DNA from: Erysipelotrichaceae bacterium
GTDB taxonomy: Bacteria; Bacillota_I; Bacilli_A; Erysipelotrichales; Erysipelotrichaceae
Direction of reading: 5' to 3'
DNA length: 9,100 nucleotides
Assembly (NCBI GenBank): GCA_017511325.1
Contig: JAFWKS010000343.1
Location: 1 to 9,100 of the forward strand
In this document: piece after piece, positions 1 to 6,279 of the stretch
How positions within the stretch are numbered: the first letter of the stretch is position 1
Layout of the letters: each line of letters starts with the position of its first letter
Made by a program: the position numbers and the translations under genes
The notes under the pieces: model-generated
Seen by the model: the letters and a program-made list of their open reading frames with translations, nothing else
Told to the model about the DNA's origin: nothing
Database searches by the model: none

Positions 1-18
1 AAAACAGAAAAAGAAGGA
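1..18 (+). other. Predicted guide segment of the omega RNA (left flank of the IscB insertion)
   Basis: In IscB systems the guide is the 5' end of the omega RNA and comes from the DNA flanking the left end of the insertion. Here the first clear stem of the RNA begins at 19, so bases up to 18 are the expected guide. The segment is purine-rich, and its AGAAGGAA (12-19) reaches the first base of the stem. All three forward frames are open across it, so it may be the tail of an upstream transfer gene or the untranslated leader of virB4. The window starts here, so the full guide length cannot be seen. The position is inferred from RNA architecture, not measured. Confidence 0.55.
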
Positions 19-27
19 AGTCAATTA

Positions 28-64
28 CCCACCACTTAGAACCTGATGGTTCCTGAAGTGGGGG
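28..64 (+). repeat. Left-end hairpin of the IscB insertion
   Basis: A long imperfect hairpin: CCC 28-30 and CCACTT 32-37 pair with AAGTGGGGG 56-64 (A31 bulged), and GAACC 39-43 pairs with GGTTC 48-52 around a TGAT loop. It sits about 10 bases inside the proposed left boundary. It may serve both as the first stem of the omega RNA and as a single-strand end recognised by a TnpA-type transposase. The second role is inferred from the family. Confidence 0.6.
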
Positions 65-298
65 CTTGTGAAAACAGGCCGGTTGACTAGCCTGAGATCT
101 TCGAGATCTACGTTTGCAGAGTTATGACTCTACCCGATGGTACCCAAGTCGGTATGAGTCCGAGCAACGAATGAAGGGGATGGGTTCCCTGAATCGACTC
201 GATGCATCAAGCACTGCAAACATTGGCGATGGGTGCTACGTGCGGTGAACACGGACAGAACAGTGTTGTATCTGTCGCAAATCACCAACTTATAGAAA

Positions 299-304
299 AG
301 GAGG
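299..304 (+). promoter_or_regulatory. Ribosome binding site of iscB
   Basis: AGGAGG lies within AAAAGGAGG, 8 bases before the ATG at 313. It decides the start: the longer in-frame ATG at 202 lies inside the structured RNA and has no comparable site, and residues before the MKVFVI start do not resemble the family. Confidence 0.85.
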
Positions 305-312
305 CGTCAGCC

Positions 313-1728
313 ATGAAGGTTTTTGTCATAGGGCGGAATGGTCTCGGGCTGATGCCCACCAAACCACGCCTTGCCCGTATCCTTCTTTCCAAAGGAAAGG
401 CAATCGTTGTTAAGAAGAGACCATTCACAATCAAACTGTTATATAAGACCGGCAGTGCCACACAGCACTGTGAGGTCGGGATCGACACTGGTTCTCAACA
501 CATCGGTGTTGCCGTTGTTGCGGACGATGTTGTACTTACAAAAGAAGAGTGGGAACTTCGCTCCTCAATGGAGAAACGTTCTCTTATGGAAACGCGCAAG
601 GAGTATCGAAGTGGAAGACGTTATCGTAAAACCAGATATCGTCACCCTAAGTTCATGCCTCACACAAAACGAGTCTATTATGAAAAAGCTGTAACTCGGA
701 ACGGCCATAAGACACACTGGATCAAAGTGAAGAATGAATTCACTTCCTACAGAGAAGACGGATGGTTAGCACCCGGCCTTCAATCAAAGGTGGATCATCA
801 TCTCCGAATTATAGACTCATATCTTTCCGCATTGCCAAAAGATACACATCTGAATATCGAGCTCGCACGGTTTGATACACACAAAGCTGTAGATCCTGAT
901 GTTATTGGAGAAGGATATCAGTATGGTCCGCTTTATCAACAGGAAAACCTGAAGGCTTATGTGTTCGCAAGAGACAACTACACTTGTCAGATCTGCGGAG
1001 CTAAAGCCGGCCGAGTCAGAAAAGACGGCAGTACCGTCAAGCTGATCGGGCATCATATCGATTATCGATCCAACGGCGCCACCAATAATCCTTCAGGGAT
1101 CTTGTCTGTTTGCGACAAATGCCATACACAGGCTGATCATCAACCAGGTGGAAAGCTCTATCAACTGATGATATCCAATAAGAAGATCGTCCGCGGATTA
1201 AGAGATATGACAACAGTTAATATCGTTGTGTCTCAATTACGAAAGATGTATCCTTCGGCATTCTTCACATACGGCAACTATACCAAGGCTAATCGCAATC
1301 TGATGGGATTGTCTAAGTCGCACGTCAATGACGCTGTGGCTATCGCGAAATGCCAGGACATCCTGCTTACTGGGAATCTGACTATCTGCGATTGTAATGG
1401 AACCGTATATTACAAGCAAGTTCGTCGCAAAAAGCGTTCTTTGCATGAAGCGAATCCCCGGAAAGGCCGTAAGACTCTTAACCGCACAGCAAAGCGTTAT
1501 TCCAAGAATACGAAGCATGTGAAGGGCTATGACCTATATGCCAAAGTGACATATGATGGACAGCTCGGTTACATATCCGGCTTCGCCGGTACAAGCGCCT
1601 ATATCCAGGATTGGGAAGGGCGTTACATCAGAATGCAGAACAAAACATATTTGAGCATTCCGCTATCTAAATTACGCAAACTGGATAACGGCCACAATTG
1701 GCTGTCCCGATTCATCCCCTCCCTGTAG
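313..1728 (+). CDS. iscB: IscB, RNA-guided endonuclease with RuvC and HNH domains
   Basis: The 471-residue protein is within the usual IscB range. The N-terminal PLMP-type domain (residues 1-43) contains GLMPT (12-16). RuvC-I follows, with VGIDTGSQHIGVAVV and catalytic Asp58, then an arginine-rich bridge helix (about 83-114, including GRRYRKTRYR). RuvC-II carries NIELARFD with Glu183. The inserted HNH domain (about 215-285) has two CxxC pairs (Cys225/228, Cys267/270), His247/His248 and Asn258/259. RuvC-III carries SHVNDAVAIA with His337 and Asp340. The basic C-terminal segment (about 365-471) would be the target-adjacent-motif interacting domain. There is no Cas9-like REC lobe. IscB is the ancestor-like relative of Cas9 and cuts DNA matching the guide of its omega RNA, encoded immediately upstream. 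No motif is missing, so activity is plausible but unproven. No tnpA adjoins it, so mobility would depend on a transposase elsewhere or on homing through repair. Confidence 0.93.
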   Translation: MKVFVIGRNGLGLMPTKPRLARILLSKGKAIVVKKRPFTIKLLYKTGSATQHCEVGIDTGSQHIGVAVVADDVVLTKEEWELRSSMEKRSLMETRKEYRSGRRYRKTRYRHPKFMPHTKRVYYEKAVTRNGHKTHWIKVKNEFTSYREDGWLAPGLQSKVDHHLRIIDSYLSALPKDTHLNIELARFDTHKAVDPDVIGEGYQYGPLYQQENLKAYVFARDNYTCQICGAKAGRVRKDGSTVKLIGHHIDYRSNGATNNPSGILSVCDKCHTQADHQPGGKLYQLMISNKKIVRGLRDMTTVNIVVSQLRKMYPSAFFTYGNYTKANRNLMGLSKSHVNDAVAIAKCQDILLTGNLTICDCNGTVYYKQVRRKKRSLHEANPRKGRKTLNRTAKRYSKNTKHVKGYDLYAKVTYDGQLGYISGFAGTSAYIQDWEGRYIRMQNKTYLSIPLSKLRKLDNGHNWLSRFIPSL

Positions 1729-1738
1729 AGGAAGGGGA
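1715..1738 (+). repeat. Right-end hairpin of the IscB insertion, overlapping the iscB stop
   Basis: CCCC 1716-1719, T1720 and CC 1721-1722 pair with GG 1730-1731, A1733 and GGGG 1734-1737, with A1732 bulged; T1715 and A1738 can close the stem. The iscB TAG (1726-1728) lies in the loop. There is no T-run after it, so it is not a typical intrinsic terminator. Its place and form match the right-end hairpin of IS200/IS605-type elements. The lack of a terminator would let transcription pass into virB4. Confidence 0.55.
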
Positions 1739-1750
1739 CTTCTCGAGAAG
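1739..1750. repeat. 12-base perfect palindrome at the right edge of the insertion
   Basis: CTTCTCGAGAAG reads the same on both strands and follows the right-end hairpin directly. Its right half overlaps AGAAGGAA (1746-1753), which also occurs at 12-19 beside the left end. It probably marks or contains the right boundary; a role as a protein site cannot be excluded. Confidence 0.5.
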
Positions 1751-1755
1751 GAAAG
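1748..1755 (+). promoter_or_regulatory. Ribosome binding site of the virB4-like gene, at the insertion edge
   Basis: AAGGAAAG ends 7 bases before the ATG at 1763. Because it overlaps the proposed right boundary, the insertion may have supplied or rebuilt the ribosome binding site, which would let virB4 stay translated. Confidence 0.6.
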
Positions 1756-1762
1756 TTAAAAG

Positions 1763-4513
1763 ATGCTAAGAAAAAGAAGAAAATCGCAGGAATCCGCTGA
1801 ACCTGAAAAGCCGGAAGTCCGCAAAAAAATCATCCAGTCTACACAGAAGCAGCTGCCTATTAAGGATTTTGCCAACGGTACGATCATAACCGATGATAAT
1901 CGGATCTTGAAGATGCTGGAAGTAACGGCTATACCGTTCAACAACCAAAAGGTAAATCAGCAGAATATGACAAGGCAGTATTTTGAGAATTTCCTTAAAA
2001 TAGCGCCAGACAGTTTTCAGATCAAATGCATCTCGCTTCCTGCCGATCTGACAAAACAGATCGTAAACATGAACGAGAACATTAACAACGAGAGAAACGA
2101 AGAGTGTCGCCGCCTTTGCGAAGAATACAGGAAATCGCTTGAAAAAGCTCAGGAAAACAACATCGAAAGACGTTACTTCATTGCTTTTTCAAACGAGATC
2201 ACAGGTCGCAAGAACAAAGTAGACAACATCAGCAATCAGATTTATAAACTCAACTCCTATGCTGTCAGATTATGCGATTCATTAAAGAATTGCGGAAACA
2301 CGGCCAAGCCATTAAACAATAACGATATGGCTAGCGTCTTCTATCTTCTTCTGAACCGGAACACTTACAAAGAGGTTCCGTTTGAAGTTCATTATGAAGA
2401 CGTATATGACCGCTATTACAACGAATACAAGCAGAAAGAAGAAAAGCCTGTCACATCTATCTATATTCCGCCTACAGAGTATATTGCACCAAAAGACCTG
2501 TACTTCAATGACCGCAGCTACGTCATGTGCGACAACCGCTATTATACGTTCCTGTATATATCGAAAGATGGTTATCCAAGTGAAGTCGTATGCGGCTGGC
2601 TGAATATGTTTGTCGACTCTTTCGAAGGAGTGGATGTCGATATATTCTTTCACAAGAAAAACAAACGCAAGCTGAAAGATTCGTTAAGAGGAACGATCGG
2701 TCATAGCGAATTGGATATGTCGGAGAATTATAACGATGTGTCCGATTCCTTTGTAAATGCATCAAGCAAATATCAAAGTGCCAAGTTTCTTTTTGAAGCG
2801 CTGCAGGCCGGTCAGGAAGTCTATGATGTATCTGTTCTGCTGACCGTTTCCGGCAACTCAATCGAGGAAATAACAAGAAACATCGAACAGATCAATGATG
2901 ATGCAAGAAGCTATGATATCCATCTGATGAACCTTGCATATCAGAATGAACAGGCATTCCTGTCTGCGCTGCCTCTGAACAATCTGGATGCATCGATCGA
3001 AAACAAAGCGAAAAGGAATGTGCCACAAAGCACAGCGGCGACATTCTATCCGTTTACCTCATTCCAACTGATCCACGATAACGGCATCTATATTGCTGAT
3101 GGGGCAGGAAACTCCCCGGTTATTGCCGATTTCTGGAACACCAGATTTGTAACAAACTCCCTTGTATTTATGTGCGGTATGCCAGGAGCCGGCAAGACTT
3201 CAGCGCTTGAACTGATTGCCTGCAGAGGAAGAACGATGTCGATCCCGGTCTTTATCGTTGCACCTGAAAAGATGGCGGACTACAGCCGTTTATGCGAAGC
3301 GATTGATGGCCAGTTTATCTATATCGGTCCAGGATCAAAGCATCGCATCAACATCATGGATATTCTGGAAAACTCAAAAAATGCCGAGCAGGAAAATGAG
3401 ATAACATATTCGGCAACCGGAAAGAAAGACCGTTCATACCTGGCAGCCAGAGTATCAACGGTATTTGAGTTTCTGCATACGAATTATCCGGATATGTCTC
3501 AGCGTGAGCAGGGCTTTCTGAAAGACGCGATTATGGAGACCTACAGGCGCAAAGGAATCACAGAAGACAACGAATCGCTTTGGGCAGATAAAGAAAAAAC
3601 TCACTACAAAGAAATGCCGATTTTGTCAGATCTCCTTGAAGTCATAGAAGAAAACAAGAGAGAAAACGAAACACTTTACTATTCAGTTAAATCTTTGACC
3701 GAAGGAGACGGATCGCATTTCAACGGCCAGACAAATATAAACGTAAACAACACCTTCTTCGTCATTGGAACCGAGAGCAATGCCAGCGCGACAAAAACAC
3801 TTGACTCCTTCCTTGCTGAAGACTTCTGCCAGATGAAGATCAGGGAAGACCGAACCACCAAGACCATCTATATCATCGATGAAGGATGGGCGATGTTAAA
3901 CAACGAGTTCACAGCTAAAAAGATGTTTGAAGATGCCAGAATCCTGAGAGGTTATTCGTGCATGTTCATCTTTGCGACACAACAGATGGGCGATGTCCTG
4001 AAGTCTGACAAAGGCGAAGCGATCATGAAAGCTGCCGAGACCAGGATCATCATGAAGCACAAGGATGAAGATATCCGTTATATCGAAGAAAACATCGAGA
4101 TCTCCGATGCCGAGAAAAAGATGATCCGAACATTTGATACAGGCCAGGCCCTGATGCTCGCCAATCAGATCCGGCTTCAGATCTATTTCAATCCGACTGA
4201 TTTTGAAAAGCTCCTAACATGGAACGATCCGGCAACACTTAACCGCTATGGCGAATATATCAAAGAAAAAAGAAGACTTGATGAAATCGCAAAGCAAAAG
4301 ATCAAAGCAGCGGAAAATGCACTCAATATTGCAGATCTTCTGACCGATCCGCGTGATGCGTTCCTGAAGGCACAAAGCTCCAATGAGTATAGACGTGAAA
4401 TTGCAGATTCTGCACTTCAGGGGGTATCAGGAAGAAGCTATCTGAAGGAGCTGTCCACATCATCGGTCGCAGGACAGAGTGCAGAAGAATACAGAGAAGA
4501 ATTAGGGGGATGA
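1763..4513 (+). CDS. virB4: VirB4-like conjugal transfer ATPase
   Basis: The 916-residue cytoplasmic, membrane-associated ATPase would energise assembly and substrate transfer of a type IV secretion channel. A long N-terminal region (about 30-430) corresponds to the VirB4/TrbE/CagE N-domain. The motor domain begins near 440. Walker A is GMPGAGKT (472-479, Lys478), Walker B is IYIIDE (702-707) followed by GW, and ATQQ (738-741) is the sensor-like motif usual in VirB4/TraC/TraG ATPases. No transmembrane helix is obvious. The C-terminal tail (about 840-916) is charged and probably helical. It most resembles the VirB4 group of clostridial conjugative elements; I could not check the subfamily name. 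The start is supported by the AAGGAAAG site. Its stop overlaps the next gene (ATGA at 4510-4513), showing operon structure. The IscB insertion lies directly upstream. Family assignment is firm; operation of the encoded system cannot be judged from this window. Confidence 0.93.
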   Translation: MLRKRRKSQESAEPEKPEVRKKIIQSTQKQLPIKDFANGTIITDDNRILKMLEVTAIPFNNQKVNQQNMTRQYFENFLKIAPDSFQIKCISLPADLTKQIVNMNENINNERNEECRRLCEEYRKSLEKAQENNIERRYFIAFSNEITGRKNKVDNISNQIYKLNSYAVRLCDSLKNCGNTAKPLNNNDMASVFYLLLNRNTYKEVPFEVHYEDVYDRYYNEYKQKEEKPVTSIYIPPTEYIAPKDLYFNDRSYVMCDNRYYTFLYISKDGYPSEVVCGWLNMFVDSFEGVDVDIFFHKKNKRKLKDSLRGTIGHSELDMSENYNDVSDSFVNASSKYQSAKFLFEALQAGQEVYDVSVLLTVSGNSIEEITRNIEQINDDARSYDIHLMNLAYQNEQAFLSALPLNNLDASIENKAKRNVPQSTAATFYPFTSFQLIHDNGIYIADGAGNSPVIADFWNTRFVTNSLVFMCGMPGAGKTSALELIACRGRTMSIPVFIVAPEKMADYSRLCEAIDGQFIYIGPGSKHRINIMDILENSKNAEQENEITYSATGKKDRSYLAARVSTVFEFLHTNYPDMSQREQGFLKDAIMETYRRKGITEDNESLWADKEKTHYKEMPILSDLLEVIEENKRENETLYYSVKSLTEGDGSHFNGQTNINVNNTFFVIGTESNASATKTLDSFLAEDFCQMKIREDRTTKTIYIIDEGWAMLNNEFTAKKMFEDARILRGYSCMFIFATQQMGDVLKSDKGEAIMKAAETRIIMKHKDEDIRYIEENIEISDAEKKMIRTFDTGQALMLANQIRLQIYFNPTDFEKLLTWNDPATLNRYGEYIKEKRRLDEIAKQKIKAAENALNIADLLTDPRDAFLKAQSSNEYRREIADSALQGVSGRSYLKELSTSSVAGQSAEEYREELGG

Positions 4514-4515
4514 TT

Positions 4516-5220
4516 ATGACTTATCTTGAAGAACACTATGAAGAATACAGATCCTTTGCAAAGGAGCTTCTGTATTATTTCAATCCAATGCGGACAGAAC
4601 AAATGGAAAGAGCCTTCAAAAAATACTACGCAAATATGACAGACGAACTGGTTAAAAGCATCCTCTACAAACTTCAGGATCACCGCGTCATCATGATGTC
4701 ATCTGACGGCTGGCTGATGAGCAGAGGAAAGTATGTGCAATTGACCGGCGACAGCAAGTTCGACAGTCTGACTGGCGGCAGATATACACTAATCCCGGAG
4801 ATTGGAGGGTACGTTGAAAATCAATGCAATATGAAGCTGATCTACTGCCTCTGGGTGTTGATTGATATGCTGCCGGCAAGCCTTGACTTTGCACTCACAC
4901 ACAAGCCGTTCCAAATATCGTTCATGAGTAAGAAGAGAAACCTTTATGAGGTAATTTATATTCCAGAAATCGAAGAACCTGCAAGGTTTGAATTATTGAG
5001 TCAACTCCCAAGCGATCTTCTTGACAGCGTAAAGAATGCAATCAAGAGAGTTGTCGTTCTTGAAAACGAAAAGAGCAAAGATCAGGTTCCGCGGGGTAAA
5101 GGAATCAAATACATTTTGACGCTTGATGAATCGTTCGATTCGCATTACAGAGTTGTAGAAAAAAGAGAAGATAATTGGGCAGAAAAAACGGAAGATGACG
5201 GATCGATACAATCAGCTTAA
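4516..5220 (+). CDS. Conjugative-element protein of unknown function, winged-helix-like N-terminus
   Basis: A 234-residue soluble protein I do not recognise. An ATG at 4510 overlaps the virB4 stop, but the ATG at 4516 sits at a better distance from AGGGGG (4504-4509) and is preferred; the longer form adds two residues. Residues about 10-75 look like a winged helix: three predicted helices (AKELLYYF, TEQMERAFKKYY, DELVKSILYKLQDHRVI) and then a short strand-turn-strand around MMSSDGWLMSRGKY. The middle contains a hydrophobic helix (MKLIYCLWVLIDML, about 108-121), more likely buried than membrane-spanning. The tail is acidic. Its position between the ATPase and a possible DNA-processing protein suggests a transfer accessory, perhaps DNA-binding; this is inferred from context and predicted secondary structure only. 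Confidence 0.8.
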   Translation: MTYLEEHYEEYRSFAKELLYYFNPMRTEQMERAFKKYYANMTDELVKSILYKLQDHRVIMMSSDGWLMSRGKYVQLTGDSKFDSLTGGRYTLIPEIGGYVENQCNMKLIYCLWVLIDMLPASLDFALTHKPFQISFMSKKRNLYEVIYIPEIEEPARFELLSQLPSDLLDSVKNAIKRVVVLENEKSKDQVPRGKGIKYILTLDESFDSHYRVVEKREDNWAEKTEDDGSIQSA

Positions 5221-5986
5221 AGAGGCTTTCCGGGATTCACAATCTGGTCGATATCTGACCGTATCCGACGCCAGGGAAAACCTGAAAAGGATCATGCAGA
5301 TCCTTGATTCGTATCAGGGAAGAACAGAACTGTTTTCTCTTGATGATAAGGATCTTACGGAAATCCTGTATGAAAGCGAGATGCTATCTGCTGCTATCCG
5401 CAAGTCGGTTGCGGCGGAAAGTGAGACAAAACTTCTCTTTATAGACAAAGCAAAAGAGTCCGGAACTATAGTGAAGGAAAACGAATTTCTGAAAGAAAAC
5501 GGACTCATGTATGATGGGCAGATTGAAGAAAAAACGAAAGAGGTTTTTGATAGAAAAGATCCTCAAATCGAAGTGAATTTTGACGGAAAAATCCTAAATA
5601 TTTATTCGCCTTTGACATTCAAAAGAGGATATCAAAAAAAGAATTTTATCTGCAATTATCTGTTGGCAAACAAGATCGAAAAAGCCATGCACGACTACGA
5701 AAAGGACAATGGAATTCTGTTTTATAAATCTATCGAATCACCGTTTGTCTGCGTGATGATTAGAAAGAATTATCGCTTCTCAACCAACACTGTCTGTGAT
5801 GCTGACAATCTGGAAAATCAGAAGATTATCAATACAATAACCAAAGCTTTATCACTTCCCGACAATGCAGAAAACATGGAGCTTTATTCAAAATGGGAAA
5901 AAGCCGAACCGGAAGAAAAAGAGGGAATGTGGTTCAAGATTATGGCAAAAAAAGATCTGATTTCTTACCTTGAAACGGAAAAATAA
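5195..5986 (+). CDS. Unknown transfer-operon protein with a possible RusA-like domain
   Basis: The 263-residue protein starts 26 bases inside the previous gene, so it is probably translated by coupling; only GGAAG just before the ATG resembles a binding site, and the start is therefore less certain. The N-terminal part (1-120) is charged and helical. The C-terminal half (about 128-255) follows the order seen in RusA crossover-junction nucleases: a strand ending in a basic turn (KILNIYSPLTFKRG, 132-145), a long helix (150-172), a strand (SPFVCVMIRKN), then DADNL (202-206) leading a helix, and Asp223 in PDNAE. The interval from Asp204 to Asp223 is the same as between the corresponding acidic residues of E. 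coli RusA as I recall its sequence. The lysine following the motif is displaced (Lys210). This is weak, motif-level similarity, and the protein could equally be an unrelated conjugation accessory. Confidence 0.8.
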   Translation: MTDRYNQLKEAFRDSQSGRYLTVSDARENLKRIMQILDSYQGRTELFSLDDKDLTEILYESEMLSAAIRKSVAAESETKLLFIDKAKESGTIVKENEFLKENGLMYDGQIEEKTKEVFDRKDPQIEVNFDGKILNIYSPLTFKRGYQKKNFICNYLLANKIEKAMHDYEKDNGILFYKSIESPFVCVMIRKNYRFSTNTVCDADNLENQKIINTITKALSLPDNAENMELYSKWEKAEPEEKEGMWFKIMAKKDLISYLETEK

Positions 5987-6279
5987 CGGGAAAGCAAAAA
6001 ACCGAATTTCCTAAAAAAACAGGTGGGGTACAACAATGTATGAAAAGTTAGGAAAATGGTTGACTCTTAGTGAAGTATAAATATCAAAAAAGCCTTATTT
6101 TATGGGGTTTCTCAATATAACGCATGCACACGCATGAAGGGGGAGTTGAAAATCTTGTAAAAAACACAAAAAAATACTCAATCAATCATAAATAAATGCC
6201 CCCAGATACTGAAATAGCCAAAATCAATATAACTCTCATCAAAAACGAGTCCCAGAAACGGAAAGGAGAAGAAGAGTCT
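5987..6279. other. AT-rich intergenic region between two transfer units
   Basis: This 293-base gap has no convincing gene of normal size. It contains a possible 14-codon ORF (6036-6080) with AGGTGGGG placed 7 bases before it, TTGACT (6060-6065) with a poor TATCAA (6082-6087) 16 bases later, two copies of CGCATG (6121-6126 and 6131-6136), and an A-rich run (about 6158-6195). No clear terminator follows the upstream operon. A promoter for the downstream 599-aa gene would be expected here. An origin of transfer is possible, but no strong inverted repeat or nic consensus was seen. Confidence 0.5.
6036..6080 (+). CDS. Possible 14-codon leader peptide or HTH-gene remnant
   Basis: The reading frame gives MYEKLGKWLTLSEV followed by TAA. 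AGGTGGGG (6021-6028) lies 7 bases before the ATG, better than many real sites. The sequence WLTLSEV resembles the beginning of small excisionase or MerR-like helix-turn-helix proteins, but the frame after the stop does not continue such a domain. It could be a leader peptide, a truncated remnant, or chance. Low confidence. Confidence 0.2.
   Translation: MYEKLGKWLTLSEV

Larger units (their letters stand above)
1..295 (+). ncRNA. Omega RNA (HEARO RNA), guide RNA partner of IscB
   Basis: This stretch just upstream of iscB holds several nested complementary stems, as expected for the omega RNA that loads into IscB and directs cleavage. Visible pairings are: AGTCAA 19-24 with TTGACT 83-88, enclosing a long hairpin (CCC 28-30 plus CCACTT 32-37 and GAACC 39-43 with GGTTC 48-52 and AAGTGGGGG 56-64); hairpin 95-99/105-109; a long-range stem TTTGCAG 113-119 with CTGCAAA 214-220, enclosing GACTC 126-130/GAGTC 156-160, CCGA 134-137/TCGG 149-152, hairpin 175-180/185-190 and hairpin 193-196/200-203; and a second long-range stem TTGGCGAT 223-230 with ATCACCAA 281-288 (one C-A mismatch), enclosing TGCG 241-244/CGCA 276-279 and AACAC 248-252/GTGTT 263-267. 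The 3' end is set where pairing stops, just before the iscB ribosome binding site. Structures were found by eye, not by a folding program. Confidence 0.75.
19..1750 (+). mobile_element. IscB/omega-RNA insertion (HEARO-type, IS200/IS605-related, no transposase)
   Basis: A compact unit consists of structured RNA, iscB and a 3' hairpin. It lies just 5' of a conjugation ATPase gene and probably interrupts a transfer operon. The left end carries a strong hairpin (28-64) about 10 bases inside the proposed boundary. The right end carries another (1715-1738), followed by the palindrome CTTCTCGAGAAG (1739-1750). Paired subterminal hairpins are what TnpA of the IS200/IS605 family recognises, and IscB-type elements without tnpA are thought to be moved in trans; neither fact has been tested here. 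AGAAGGAA occurs at both flanks (12-19 and 1746-1753). This family does not usually make target-site duplications, so the repeat may instead reflect retained end sequences or chance in purine-rich leader DNA. Exact ends are uncertain by about 10 bases on each side. Confidence 0.65.

Noticed and set aside
202..312. N-terminal extension of IscB from an ATG at 202
   Set aside because: It overlaps the structured omega RNA, has no ribosome binding site, and the 37 residues do not fit the family; AGGAGG points to 313.
1715..1738. Hairpin after iscB as an intrinsic terminator
   Set aside because: No T-run follows, and its place fits a right-end hairpin of the insertion better.
6060..6081. TTGACT plus TATAAA as a promoter
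   Set aside because: TATAAA lies only 10 bases after TTGACT, too close for a sigma-70-type promoter; the alternative TATCAA at 16 bases is weak.
6088..6112. AAAGCC/GGGTTT as a terminator hairpin
   Set aside because: The pairing is broken by a mismatch and no T-run follows it.
6196..6279. N-terminal extension of the 599-aa protein from an ATG at 6196
   Set aside because: No ribosome binding site precedes it, and the site before 6280 is purine-rich and better placed.
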